DNA from: Leucobacter sp. OH1287 | GTDB taxonomy: Bacteria > Actinomycetota > Actinomycetes > Actinomycetales > Microbacteriaceae | Direction: 5' to 3' | NCBI RefSeq assembly: GCF_003859945.1 | Contig: NZ_RQYM01000003.1 | Coordinates: 1-64,000 of the forward strand | Length of the DNA stretch: 64,000 nt | Part shown: positions 51,297-59,249 of the stretch, in pieces | How the letters are laid out: each line of letters begins with the position of its first letter | Position numbering within the stretch: position 1 is the first letter of the stretch | Made by a program: the position numbers and the translations under genes | The notes under the pieces: generated by a model | The model's database searches: none | What the model was told of the DNA's origin: nothing | Seen by the model: only the letters and a program-made list of their open reading frames with translations

Positions 51297-52562
51297 ATGA
51301 TCCCTGTTGGACCCGTTGTTGTGCGTGCGCAAATCGCGGCTACCCGCGACAGTGTTTGGGCTGCTCTCGTGCAGCAATCCTGGTATGCGGATCTAAAGTT
51401 TGCCCGCGAGCTGTTTGGAGAGGCCACAATCTCGGGATCACGCGAGGCAAGCGGCAAGGTCGACGTTTGGGTTCCCGGGCACGTGCTCGGCTTCAAATGG
51501 GCCGGTGAAGGCGAAAAACCAACCGCTGTTTTGGTGACGCTTCGTAGCCGTGGAGACAGCACCGACCTAACCCTCACCGAAACAGGGTTTGACGCCCTCG
51601 AAAACGGCGCGCAGGTTGCCGCCGCCGCGCAGCTCGGCTGGGATGCCGCGTTTGCGCGACTGGCTGAGACTGACTTCGCTGCCGCGCTCGCCGGTGATTC
51701 CCCGGTGGATGAGGATTCCCCGGTGGATGAGGAAGCTCCTGCTGCAGATGCTGCCGCGGCGGATGCTGTGGCGGATGCTGCTCCAGCGGACGAAGACGCT
51801 GACGGCATCGATGATGCCCCGGCGGATGAGATCGCCTCGGTCGCAGAGGTTGAGGCCGAGCCCGCCGACGCTGAAACTGAGCCCGCCGATGATGAGACTG
51901 AGGCCGAGCCCGCTGAGGCCGAGCCTGTTGAGGCTGAGTCTGTTGACGCGGTTGTTGAACCTGTTGACGCAGATATAGATGCTGAGCCGATCGAGCCGAT
52001 TGAGCAGGTCGAAAGCGTCGAGCCAATCGAGCCGAGCGTGACCGCAGAGCCGGTTGAGTCTGCCGCGGCTCCCGAGGCAGAGGACAGCGCTGAGAAGGAG
52101 ATCGCCGAGAAGGAGATCGCCGAGGAGCAGGTAAACACCGAGCAGCAGGCCAGCGCCGAGGAGTTGAGCAGCGACACTAACCCGATCCCGGTTGTGGATC
52201 CGCTGCTGCTGCCACAGCCACCCGCCGACTGGCAGGAGGACAAGGACCCTAGCATTTCAGAACACCCTTCCTCCGGCGCCGCAACCCCTGAGGCCGCAGC
52301 GGTAGCAGTCGACAACACCCAAGCGGGCAGCGCCGTCGCAGACCCTGTTGAGGAGGACTACGACGATGGCGACGAGCTGGAAGAAGACGGTCTCGCGGTC
52401 TTTGATCAACTGCTGGCGGGTGATCCAGAGGAAGATGAACTTGCAGAGCAGGCAGGCGGCAATGCCGGAAGGCACCGTGCAAAATCACCTCAGCGGACAA
52501 CCGCCGGAATCTACGACGACGCTGAAACTAAAGACGCCAAGAAGCGCTGGTGGCAGCGCTAA
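51297..52562 (+). CDS. SRPBCC-fold protein with a very long acidic repetitive tail
   Basis: A 421-residue protein. Residues 1-120 are an SRPBCC/START-like domain (MIPVGPVVVRAQIAATRDSV, VWVPGHVLGFKWAG, LTLTETGFDAL), a hydrophobic-ligand pocket fold. Residues about 135-415 are an extremely acidic Ala/Glu/Asp/Pro/Val tail with SPVDED- and EPADAE-like repeats, ending in a short basic/aromatic end (KDAKKRWWQR). The tail should be disordered. GGAGG precedes the ATG. It lies between purC and purD. The ligand and role are unknown; the aromatic end may contact a partner. Confidence 0.75.
   Translation: MIPVGPVVVRAQIAATRDSVWAALVQQSWYADLKFARELFGEATISGSREASGKVDVWVPGHVLGFKWAGEGEKPTAVLVTLRSRGDSTDLTLTETGFDALENGAQVAAAAQLGWDAAFARLAETDFAAALAGDSPVDEDSPVDEEAPAADAAAADAVADAAPADEDADGIDDAPADEIASVAEVEAEPADAETEPADDETEAEPAEAEPVEAESVDAVVEPVDADIDAEPIEPIEQVESVEPIEPSVTAEPVESAAAPEAEDSAEKEIAEKEIAEEQVNTEQQASAEELSSDTNPIPVVDPLLLPQPPADWQEDKDPSISEHPSSGAATPEAAAVAVDNTQAGSAVADPVEEDYDDGDELEEDGLAVFDQLLAGDPEEDELAEQAGGNAGRHRAKSPQRTTAGIYDDAETKDAKKRWWQR
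51700..51735. repeat. 18-bp tandem repeat in the acidic-tail gene
   Basis: CCCCGGTGGATGAGGA is repeated with period 18, in frame, giving Ser-Pro-Val-Asp-Glu-Asp/Glu twice. More degenerate copies continue downstream. Confidence 0.7.
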
Positions 52563-52642
52563 CCCGGATTAGCCCGCCGCACTAGCAGGCTTAGCAGGCA
52601 GCGCTAAACCGGGTCAGCCAACAACGCTAAACCGGATCAGCC
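52557..52642. repeat. Three degenerate copies of a CGCTAAACCGGATCAGCC-like unit at the gene end
   Basis: Copies lie at about 52557-52576, 52602-52619 and 52625-52642. The first includes the TAA stop of the SRPBCC gene, and each later copy carries an equivalent TAA. Confidence 0.6.
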
Positions 52643-52654
52643 CGTCGTACTAAA

Positions 52655-52693
52655 AATCTGGGTGCAGGCCGCACGCGCCCCGCACCCCAGATT
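52655..52693. terminator. Bidirectional terminator between the SRPBCC gene and purD
   Basis: AATCTGGGTGC (52655-52665) pairs with GCACCCCAGATT (52682-52693), with one bulged base. It lies between convergent genes. Confidence 0.75.
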
Positions 52694-52709
52694 CTAGCCT
52701 CGAAGGGCT

Positions 52710-53963
52710 TTAAAGATTAGCGGCTTTTGCCGCAATATCGCTGCGGTGCTGTCCGCCCTCAAGTTTGATCTCAGCGAGTGCTTTATAGGCAAGCTCGCGC
52801 GCAGCGGCGATGCTTGCCGCCCTGCCGACAACGCCGAGCACACGACCGCCTGTTGCGATCCACCGATTATCGGAGATAGCGGTTGCGGCGTGCACCACGC
52901 TAACACCCTCGTGAGCAGCGGCCTCGGCAAGGCCGGTTAGTTCACGGCCGGTGACAGCGGTTGCCGGGTAGCCCTCGCTTGCCAACACAACAATCACGGC
53001 CGCGTCATCCTGGAACTGCGGGTTTGGCAGTTTGTCGAGCGAACCGGTTGCGGAGGCGAGCAGGTACTCGCTGAGCGGGCTCTGCAGTCGGGCGAGCACA
53101 ACCTGCGTCTCGGGATCCCCAAAGCGCGCATTGAACTCGATAACTTTAATACCCTTCGCGGTGACAATCAGGCCGCAGTAGAGCAGTCCAACAAACGGTG
53201 TGCCCTGCTCGGCGAGCTGGCGAACGGTCGGCAGCGCGATTGTGTCGGTCACCTCCTGCACAAAATCGTCCGCAACCCACGGCAGCGGTGAGTAGGCACC
53301 CATGCCGCCCGTGTTCGGACCCTCGTCGTTGTCGAAGATCCGCTTAAAATCCTGCGCGGGTGACAGCGGGCGAACAGTTTTACCGTCTGAGAAGAAGAAC
53401 AGCGAAACCTCTTGCCCGTCAAGGAACTCCTCAGCCAGCACCTCGCCCTGCGGAGCCCAGTGCGCAATGTGCTCAAGCGCCGCATCACGGTCGCTGGTTA
53501 CGAGCACACCCTTGCCCGCCGCAAGCCCGTCAGCCTTCACAACATACGGTGCACCAAAACGGTTAAGCACCTCGGCCGCGTTCTCAACGGTCACCGGCTC
53601 GGCAGCACCGGTTGGCACACCGGCGGCGTCCATAACAGCCTTCGCAAACGCCTTCGATCCCTCAAGCTGCGCGGCGGCTTTATCGGGGCCAAACACCGGC
53701 ACACCGGCCTCCCTGAGCGGATCCGCAACCCCCGCAACCAGCGGTGCTTCAGGGCCGATAACCACCAGGTCGAAGCCCTCAGCGGCAACGAACTCGGCGA
53801 CGGCGGCCGGGTTTACGTAGTCGAGCTCACGCACCTCAGCGCCGCTCGCTGCGATTCCGGCGTTGCCGGGCGCGCAAACAATCTGGTGGGCGGGAGACTC
53901 TTGGAGCAGAGACAGGACGATGGCGTGCTCACGGGCACCTGAACCTAAAACTAAAATCTTCAC
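52710..53963 (-). CDS. purD: Phosphoribosylamine--glycine ligase
   Basis: A 417-residue GAR synthetase (ATP-grasp), step two of purine synthesis. It begins [19 protein letters not shown] and contains [32 protein letters not shown] and [13 protein letters not shown]. It is divergent from the sterol-carrier-like gene, 34 bp apart. Confidence 0.97.
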   Translation of the reverse strand: MKILVLGSGAREHAIVLSLLQESPAHQIVCAPGNAGIAASGAEVRELDYVNPAAVAEFVAAEGFDLVVIGPEAPLVAGVADPLREAGVPVFGPDKAAAQLEGSKAFAKAVMDAAGVPTGAAEPVTVENAAEVLNRFGAPYVVKADGLAAGKGVLVTSDRDAALEHIAHWAPQGEVLAEEFLDGQEVSLFFFSDGKTVRPLSPAQDFKRIFDNDEGPNTGGMGAYSPLPWVADDFVQEVTDTIALPTVRQLAEQGTPFVGLLYCGLIVTAKGIKVIEFNARFGDPETQVVLARLQSPLSEYLLASATGSLDKLPNPQFQDDAAVIVVLASEGYPATAVTGRELTGLAEAAAHEGVSVVHAATAISDNRWIATGGRVLGVVGRAASIAAARELAYKALAEIKLEGGQHRSDIAAKAANL

Positions 53964-53985
53964 AGTTTAAGTCTAGCTGGCGCGG

Positions 53986-53991
53986 TACGCT
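53986..53991 (+). promoter_or_regulatory. -10-like element of the sterol-carrier-like gene
   Basis: TACGCT, 6 bases, then ATG 53998; no ribosome binding site. Confidence 0.4.
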
Positions 53992-53997
53992 TGTGTC

Positions 53998-54471
53998 ATG
54001 GCGAGACGAAAAATATCGCACCAGCAAGGGATTGCGGCGGTGCAGGCGGTAATCGGCAGCGGCGCACTGGGCTCCGGCGGTGGTGCTGGCGCGGCTGGCT
54101 CCGGCGGTTCCGTTGGCTCCGGCGGCGGGGTGGATCCAGCCGCACCGCCCGCGGCTGCCCCCACGCGCCAGGAACTTGCGACCGCAACACGCTACCTGCT
54201 TGAGGAGCTCGCGGCGGTTGTTCCGGGCGCGACCGTTGAGGTGCGCGTACCACCGTTTGGTGCGGTGCAGTGTGTCGCGGGGCCGAGACACACGAGGGGG
54301 ACTCCGCCGAACACGGTTGAGATGGATCCGCTAACCTGGATTGCTGTTGCGACCGGGCTGAGCGCGTGGGGCGACGGCGTGCAGAACGCGAATATTAGGA
54401 TGTCTGGCGTGAGAGCTGATATTTCAGAGGTTTTACCGCTTGTGAGCGCCGAGCGGTTGCGGGGTGTGTAA
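53998..54471 (+). CDS. Sterol carrier family protein (actinobacterial SCP-like)
   Basis: A 157-residue protein. The N-terminal part has a Gly/Ser/Ala-rich insert (about residues 20-45); the conserved core is LATATRYLLEELAAVVPGAT, VEVRVPPFGAVQCVAGPRHT and MDPLTWIAVATGLSAWGDGV. This family sits beside purine genes throughout actinobacteria; here it lies between purD and purF. The name comes from structural similarity and its role is not established. Confidence 0.85.
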   Translation: MARRKISHQQGIAAVQAVIGSGALGSGGGAGAAGSGGSVGSGGGVDPAAPPAAAPTRQELATATRYLLEELAAVVPGATVEVRVPPFGAVQCVAGPRHTRGTPPNTVEMDPLTWIAVATGLSAWGDGVQNANIRMSGVRADISEVLPLVSAERLRGV

Positions 54472-54491
54472 ACCCGCTCAGCAGAAGATGG

Positions 54492-54497
54492 CAGAAT
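54492..54497 (+). promoter_or_regulatory. -10 element of the small membrane protein gene
   Basis: CAGAAT, 6 bases, then ATG 54504, again without a ribosome binding site. Confidence 0.45.
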
Positions 54498-54503
54498 AGA
54501 AGT

Positions 54504-54818
54504 ATGACAGAAAACACCGATAAGCCTGAGCCGCAAGTTACCAGCACCGAGGTGCAGGTAACGGTTGCACGGTCGGTGCGGTACAACCGTTTGCTGCTGG
54601 TTGGTGCGGTGTTTGGGGCTGTTATAGCGGTGCTTGTGACCACGCTGTTTCCGGTTGTTCCGGAGGGGCACTACACCCTCTCTGAGGTTGTTGGTTTTAT
54701 GGGAATCCTGGGTGCCGCCGCGGGGCTTTTGTGCGGTGGTATTTTAGGGCTGATCCTGAACCTGTTTGCGAAGAGAAAACAGGGGACAGCTACTGCTATT
54801 CAGGAAGATGTGAGATAA
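54504..54818 (+). CDS. Small two-helix membrane protein
   Basis: A 104-residue protein with a polar start (residues 1-27), two membrane helices (about 29-50 and 63-88) joined by a short loop with VPEGHYTLSEVVGFMG, and a basic cytoplasmic tail. No catalytic motif is visible. It lies 32 bases before the sterol-carrier partner's downstream neighbour tatA, in the same direction. Function unknown. Confidence 0.65.
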   Translation: MTENTDKPEPQVTSTEVQVTVARSVRYNRLLLVGAVFGAVIAVLVTTLFPVVPEGHYTLSEVVGFMGILGAAAGLLCGGILGLILNLFAKRKQGTATAIQEDVR

Positions 54819-54848
54819 TCGGCTGCAGGTAACGGACGGAGAAATAAT

Positions 54849-55169
54849 ATGCCTTGGGGAAACATCGGCGGTTGGCACTTCCTTATTATTCTGCTTGTGA
54901 TTCTGCTGCTGTTTGGTGCTCCAAAACTTCCGCAACTGGCTAAGAGCCTGGGGCAGTCGGCAAAGATTCTGAAGAAAGAGGTTAGCGACCTCACCGACGA
55001 TAAGGACGCTGGCCAGCAGGTAAACAACGCTGCGCAGGACGGCACCGTGCAGAATAATCCCGTGCAGAACAACGTCGTGCAGAATAATTCCGCGCAGAAT
55101 AACGCTGCTCCAAATAATGCAGCGCAGCAGCCGACCCAGCAGGGTGGATCAGACAACAACGCTGCCTAA
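54849..55169 (+). CDS. tatA: Sec-independent protein translocase TatA-like subunit with Asn-rich tail
   Basis: A 106-residue TatA/E-type protein. A single N-terminal membrane helix (WHFLIILLVILLLFGAPKLP) is followed by the amphipathic helix LAKSLGQSAKILKKEV, which together line the twin-arginine translocation pore. The C-terminal half is unusual: repeated Gln-Asn-Asn triplets (VQNNPVQNNVVQNN) in place of the usual Pro/Glu-rich tail. GGAG precedes the ATG. tatC is not adjacent. Confidence 0.88.
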   Translation: MPWGNIGGWHFLIILLVILLLFGAPKLPQLAKSLGQSAKILKKEVSDLTDDKDAGQQVNNAAQDGTVQNNPVQNNVVQNNSAQNNAAPNNAAQQPTQQGGSDNNAA

Positions 55170-55234
55170 GCGTAAAAGGCTACCGCTTCTGTGGGTTGCT
55201 TAAGCGTACACGGATACCGCGCCTGCGGGATGCC
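55167..55234. repeat. 34-bp imperfect tandem repeat beginning at the tatA stop codon
   Basis: Unit one (55167-55200) starts with the TAA stop of tatA as TAAGCGTA. Unit two (55201-55234) starts with the same eight bases; about 26 of 34 positions agree. A more degenerate third copy may follow to about 55268. Confidence 0.65.
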
Positions 55235-55280
55235 AAAGCGCTAATAAGCTAACGCTGCTGGTGCGGTGGTTAGACTGCGC

Positions 55281-56744
55281 CTAGCTCTGCTGGTTGTTCT
55301 CAACCCAGCTGAGGTATTCAGCGTCCACGTTGCCGGCGAGGTAAACACCGGTGAAGCAGCTTTCTTCAAGCTGTTTGATCTCGGTCTGCTCGCCCAGGAT
55401 GGCGCGGTTCATACCCTCAACGGTCTGGTAGACAAGGTGATCCGCACCGATTGCCTCAGCGATCTCTTCGTAGCTGCGACCGTGTGCGATTAGCTCCTTA
55501 CTGGTTGGCATGTTGATGCCGTAAACGTGCGGGTGCACAACCGGTGGCGCAGCCGACGCAAAAATAACCTTCTTGGCGCCCGCTGCACGCGCCATATCGA
55601 CGATCTCTTTTGAGGTTGTGCCGCGCACAATTGAGTCGTCTACGATCAGCACGTTCTTACCCTCAAACTCGTAGCGCATCGCATTGAGCTTCTGCCTGAC
55701 GCTCTTTTTACGCACTGCCTGACCGGGCATAATGAAGGTGCGGCCGACGTAGCGGTTTTTGAAGAAACCCTCACGATACTGGATACCGAGACGGTGCGCA
55801 ACCTGCATCGCACTCGGCCGGGCAGAGTCAGGAATCGGCATCACAACATCGATTTCGCTAACGTCTAGCTGCTTCGCGATCTCCTCCGCGAGCACATCGC
55901 CGAGCCGTAGCCTGGCGTCATAAACCGAGATACCGTTAACAACCGAGTCGGGCCGTGCCAGGTAAACATACTCGAAAGCGCAAGGCGCATACTCCGGCAG
56001 TTCGCTCGCACACTGTTTGCTGTGCAGCTGACCGTCAACGGTGATAAACACCGCCTCACCGGGCGCAACATCGCGTTCGATGGTGTACTCTCCGGACTCT
56101 AAAACAAGCGACTCGGAGGCAACAACCCACTCGTCTTTACCTGCCTCGGTTGTGCGCTTGCCGAGCACCAGCGGGCGGATCCCGTGCGGATCCCGGAATG
56201 CTAAGAGCCCGTAACCAGCGATCATCGCGATCGCCGCGTAGGATCCCTCAACCCGCTTGTGCAGTTTCGAGACGGCGTTGAAGATCTGTTCCGGGGTGAG
56301 CGCCATCCCGTCCACCTGTTTTTGCAGCTCGTTTGCGAGGACGTTGAGAAGCAGCTCGGTGTCACTGTCGGTGTTGAGGTGGCGGCGATCCACCTGATAG
56401 AGCTCGGAGGTTAGCTCGCGGGTGTTAACCAGATTGCCGTTGTGTACCAAGATGATGCCGTATGGCGCGTTAACGTAAAACGGCTGTGCCTCCTGCTCCT
56501 GGGCTGCGCTGCCGCGGGTGGCGTAGCGGACGTGGCCGAGGCCAACGTTGCCGAGCAGGCTGCGCATATCGCGGGTGCGGTACGCCTCACGCACCTGCCC
56601 TGAGGCTTTAACCATGTGAAAATGTTGCCCGTCAGCGGTTGCAATACCGGTTGAGTCTTGACCTCGATGCTGCAGCAACAGCAGGCTGTCATAGATTTGC
56701 TGGTTTACTGGCTCGGTTGAGACAATTCCGACAATACCGCACAT
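55281..56744 (-). CDS. purF: Amidophosphoribosyltransferase
   Basis: A 487-residue enzyme of the first committed purine step, making phosphoribosylamine from PRPP and glutamine. The glutaminase nucleophile Cys follows the initiator Met directly (MCGIVGIVSTE), so there is no propeptide. The PRPP site is NVLIVDDSIVRGTTSKEIV. RGSAAQEQEAQPF and AYGIILVHNGNLVN belong to the amidotransferase domain. It is divergent from purM (101 bp apart), whereas in many relatives the two are collinear. Confidence 0.97.
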   Translation of the reverse strand: MCGIVGIVSTEPVNQQIYDSLLLLQHRGQDSTGIATADGQHFHMVKASGQVREAYRTRDMRSLLGNVGLGHVRYATRGSAAQEQEAQPFYVNAPYGIILVHNGNLVNTRELTSELYQVDRRHLNTDSDTELLLNVLANELQKQVDGMALTPEQIFNAVSKLHKRVEGSYAAIAMIAGYGLLAFRDPHGIRPLVLGKRTTEAGKDEWVVASESLVLESGEYTIERDVAPGEAVFITVDGQLHSKQCASELPEYAPCAFEYVYLARPDSVVNGISVYDARLRLGDVLAEEIAKQLDVSEIDVVMPIPDSARPSAMQVAHRLGIQYREGFFKNRYVGRTFIMPGQAVRKKSVRQKLNAMRYEFEGKNVLIVDDSIVRGTTSKEIVDMARAAGAKKVIFASAAPPVVHPHVYGINMPTSKELIAHGRSYEEIAEAIGADHLVYQTVEGMNRAILGEQTEIKQLEESCFTGVYLAGNVDAEYLSWVENNQQS

Positions 56745-56833
56745 AGTTTTGGGTCTTTCATCTTGGCGTGGAAGAGCTACTTAATTTTCTCACATTTTTG
56801 CTCGATTTAAGAACCTCAATCGGCTAGGTGCTA

Positions 56834-56839
56834 TAGGAT
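56834..56839 (+). promoter_or_regulatory. -10 element of purM (leaderless)
   Basis: TAGGAT, 6 bases, then ATG 56846. It stands in the divergent purF-purM spacer, a likely place for shared purine control, though no operator is evident. Confidence 0.45.
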
Positions 56840-56845
56840 GAAACT

Positions 56846-57946
56846 ATGAGCGAAGGCGGACTTTACGCAAAATCTGGTGTTGATACGGCAGCCGGCGATC
56901 TCGCCGTTGAACTGATGCGGTCAGCGGTTGCAAAAACGCACGGCCCCGAGGTGTTCGGGGGAGTTGGTGGCTTTGCCGGTTTGTTTGATGCCTCCGCGCT
57001 AAAAGACTACAGGCGCCCGCTGCTCGCCAGCGCAACCGACGGTGTTGGCACAAAGGTCGCCATTGCACAGGCTATCGACAAACACGACACAATCGGGCAG
57101 GACCTGGTTGCGATGATCGTCGACGACATCGTTGTTGTCGGTGCTAAACCGCTCGCGATGACCGACTATATTGCTTGTGGCAAGCTCGTTCCTGAGCGGA
57201 TCGCCGACATCGTCCGCGGAATCGCTGAGGCGTGCGCGGCAACCGGCACCGCCCTCGTCGGCGGTGAGACCGCAGAACACCCGGGTCTTTTGGGCGTTGA
57301 CGAGTATGACGTTGCGGGCGCAGCCTTCGGCGTTGTTGAGGCGGATGAACTGCTCGGCCCTGACCGGGTGCGCGACGACGATGTACTGATCGCGATGGAG
57401 TCGTCGGGTCTGCACTCTAACGGTTTCTCGCTGGTGCGTGCGATGCTCGCAGAGCACTCACTCAAATACACCGATCACGCCGCTGATCTGGGAACAACCT
57501 ACGGCGAGGCGCTGCTCACACCAACCCGCCTCTACACATCACCACTTTTGGAGCTGCTGCAGCAGCATCCCGGCGCTGTGCACGCGCTGAGCCACATCAC
57601 CGGCGGCGGTCTCGCAGCCAACGTTGCGCGCGTGCTGCCCGCTGGCAGCTGGGCCGAGGTGGATCGTGGCACCTGGTCGCCATTGCCAGTGTTTAGGCAC
57701 CTGGTTGCTCTGGGTGGCCACAGCCTGGCTGACGTTGAGGGCGCATGGAACCTCGGCGTTGGTATGGTTGCGGTTGTTGCCGAGGATGCAGCAGCGCCTG
57801 TTATTGAGTCGCTGAACGGATCCGGCATCAAAGCCTGGCAGTTCGGCACCGTGCAGACCGGTGAGCGTGACCTGACCGGTTTTGAGCAGGGTGCAAAGGG
57901 CGTTGACGGCGGCGCAGTGCAGCTGGTTGGCAGCTACGCACAGTAG
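56846..57946 (+). CDS. purM: Phosphoribosylformylglycinamidine cyclo-ligase
   Basis: A 366-residue AIR synthetase, step five of purine synthesis. It has LASATDGVGTKVAIAQ, VALVGGETAEHPG-like (GTALVGGETAEHPGLL), LIAMESSGLHSNGFSLVR and ITGGGLAANVARVL. Its ATG is supported by a -10 element 6 bases upstream. A hairpin and the convergent DUF3073 gene follow. Confidence 0.97.
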   Translation: MSEGGLYAKSGVDTAAGDLAVELMRSAVAKTHGPEVFGGVGGFAGLFDASALKDYRRPLLASATDGVGTKVAIAQAIDKHDTIGQDLVAMIVDDIVVVGAKPLAMTDYIACGKLVPERIADIVRGIAEACAATGTALVGGETAEHPGLLGVDEYDVAGAAFGVVEADELLGPDRVRDDDVLIAMESSGLHSNGFSLVRAMLAEHSLKYTDHAADLGTTYGEALLTPTRLYTSPLLELLQQHPGAVHALSHITGGGLAANVARVLPAGSWAEVDRGTWSPLPVFRHLVALGGHSLADVEGAWNLGVGMVAVVAEDAAAPVIESLNGSGIKAWQFGTVQTGERDLTGFEQGAKGVDGGAVQLVGSYAQ

Positions 57947-57955
57947 TTTCGGTGT

Positions 57956-57978
57956 CGGCTGGCTTGTGCTGCCAGCCG
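57956..57978. terminator. Hairpin after purM
   Basis: A perfect 8-bp stem CGGCTGGC/GCCAGCCG with a 7-base loop, between convergent purM and DUF3073, without a T-run. Confidence 0.45.
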
Positions 57979-57987
57979 GTTAAAGTC

Positions 57988-58034
57988 TGCGTGAGCCGCT
58001 ATTTGCGTGAGCAGCTATTTGCGTGAGCCGCTTG
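57988..58034. repeat. 16-bp tandem repeat over the stop codon of the DUF3073 gene
   Basis: TGCGTGAGCCGCTATT occurs at 57988-58003, with one change at 58004-58019, and as a shorter third copy at 58020-58034. The DUF3073 stop (58015-58017, minus strand) lies in the second unit, and the first unit has an equivalent stop. Confidence 0.75.
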
Positions 58035-58266
58035 AGAGCGAATCCTCTTGTTCGTCACTCACACGGTCGTCGCCGATGTGATCCTCATCGGAGTATTCGT
58101 CGTCATTGTACTTTGCAGCGTACTCTGCCCAGGGATCATCGAAATCATCCTGCGGAGCAGCGCTGTGAAGCTCTCGCTCCAGTTCTGAAAGGTCTGTGTT
58201 CGGGCTGAAATACTTCAGCTGACGAGCTACCTTGGTGTGCTTTGCTTTTTGACGGCCGCGCCCCAC
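58015..58266 (-). CDS. DUF3073 family protein
   Basis: An 83-residue actinobacterial protein with the conserved basic N-terminus MGRGRQKAKHTKVARQLKYF and a strongly acidic remainder (DDPWAEYAAKYNDDEYSDED). It starts at GTG 58266 after AAAGGGGG. It is convergent with purM, the conserved location in actinobacteria (next to purF/purM in Mycobacterium too). Function unknown; the charge pattern suggests RNA or ribosome contact (inference). Confidence 0.88.
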   Translation of the reverse strand: MGRGRQKAKHTKVARQLKYFSPNTDLSELERELHSAAPQDDFDDPWAEYAAKYNDDEYSDEDHIGDDRVSDEQEDSLSSGSRK

Positions 58267-58373
58267 GCGTGACCCCCTTTACACAACAGGCCGCGGTGCG
58301 TGGATCGCGGCGAAACTAGAAACAAAAAAATAGACGTATGGCGAAGAGTATAGCACGGTTCCTGCCTGATTGT

Positions 58374-58379
58374 TAAACT
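58374..58379 (+). promoter_or_regulatory. -10 element of the surface protein gene
   Basis: TAAACT, 7 bases, then GTG 58387; no ribosome binding site. Confidence 0.45.
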
Positions 58380-58386
58380 GGTTAGT

Positions 58387-59007
58387 GTGAAAAAGAAGCT
58401 GTGGATAAGCGTGATCGCAATCGCCGCGTGCGTTGTGATTGGCTTTGTCGCGGCTGTGCTTATTCCGATTCTTACACACCAAAACGGCGGCGCTTCTGGT
58501 TACACAGAAACCACCGCTGAGGGCGCGAGACTGGTCGCGAAGGGCGATGACGGTAGGACGAGAACGCTGGAGGCCCGAGACAGTTCCGGTGAGCTGCTCG
58601 ATGTGACGCGGATCCGCCCCGGAGAGAAGATTGTGGTGCGGGGCAGCGGCTACAATCCAGACATCGGCATCTATGTGAGTTTCTGTCGGATCCCGGAGGC
58701 GGAGGGCGCCAAGTTTACGCCCTGTCTGGGGGAGGTGCCGGCGTCGGAGGAGGAGGCTGAAGCGCAAAACAGTGAGGGTGGCGAGGGTTCAAGCGCCTGG
58801 ATCACCAACGATTTTGTTTGGCGGGTGTTTGCGACCGGGCAGTTTCAGCCGGACGGTAGTTTTGAAGCGCACCTGATAATTCCCGAGAGCAGCGGTAACG
58901 GTGTCGACTGCCGGAAAGAGCAGTGCGGGCTGGTGACGAGGGCGGATCACACCGCGAGCGGTGACAGGATTCAGGACATGGCGATTCCGCTGCAGTTCAC
59001 AGAATAG
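58387..59007 (+). CDS. Membrane-anchored extracytoplasmic protein
   Basis: A 206-residue protein with an N-terminal membrane anchor (LWISVIAIAACVVIGFVAAV) and an external beta-rich domain. Segments VRGSGYNPDIGIYVSFCRIP, FQPDGSFEAHLIIP, and the Cys pair in DCRKEQCGLVTRADH match the small Ig-like domain found next to haem-uptake (HtaA-type) proteins and in neocarzinostatin-like proteins of actinobacteria. The four Cys could form two disulfides. An acidic loop (about residues 120-138) is inserted in the middle. Starts at GTG with a leaderless promoter. Ligand unknown. Confidence 0.75.
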   Translation: MKKKLWISVIAIAACVVIGFVAAVLIPILTHQNGGASGYTETTAEGARLVAKGDDGRTRTLEARDSSGELLDVTRIRPGEKIVVRGSGYNPDIGIYVSFCRIPEAEGAKFTPCLGEVPASEEEAEAQNSEGGEGSSAWITNDFVWRVFATGQFQPDGSFEAHLIIPESSGNGVDCRKEQCGLVTRADHTASGDRIQDMAIPLQFTE

Positions 59008-59249
59008 CGGCGCACCAGTTAAAAAGCTGCTACACTTATAAGGTTGGCTTCTGCGCAATTAACGGGATACGCGGCGGGGGTCATTTTGTTTATTGATCTC
59101 CCGGCCAAAGTCGCGGGTTAGACTGCTGTGTGTTTGTGGGTTGGTGCTCCAACTCAACCAGGATTGTGCGTCTAAGGTGTGTATTGCACCAAAGCGCGCT
59201 GATTTTTGCTGTGCACAGCATGCGCATTTTAGAAAGAAGCATAAAGAGT

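Noticed and set aside
58400-58408. TGTGGATAA, a perfect DnaA box, near the start of the surface protein gene
   Set aside because: Single site inside coding sequence (Leu-Trp-Ile-Ser); no cluster, most likely chance.
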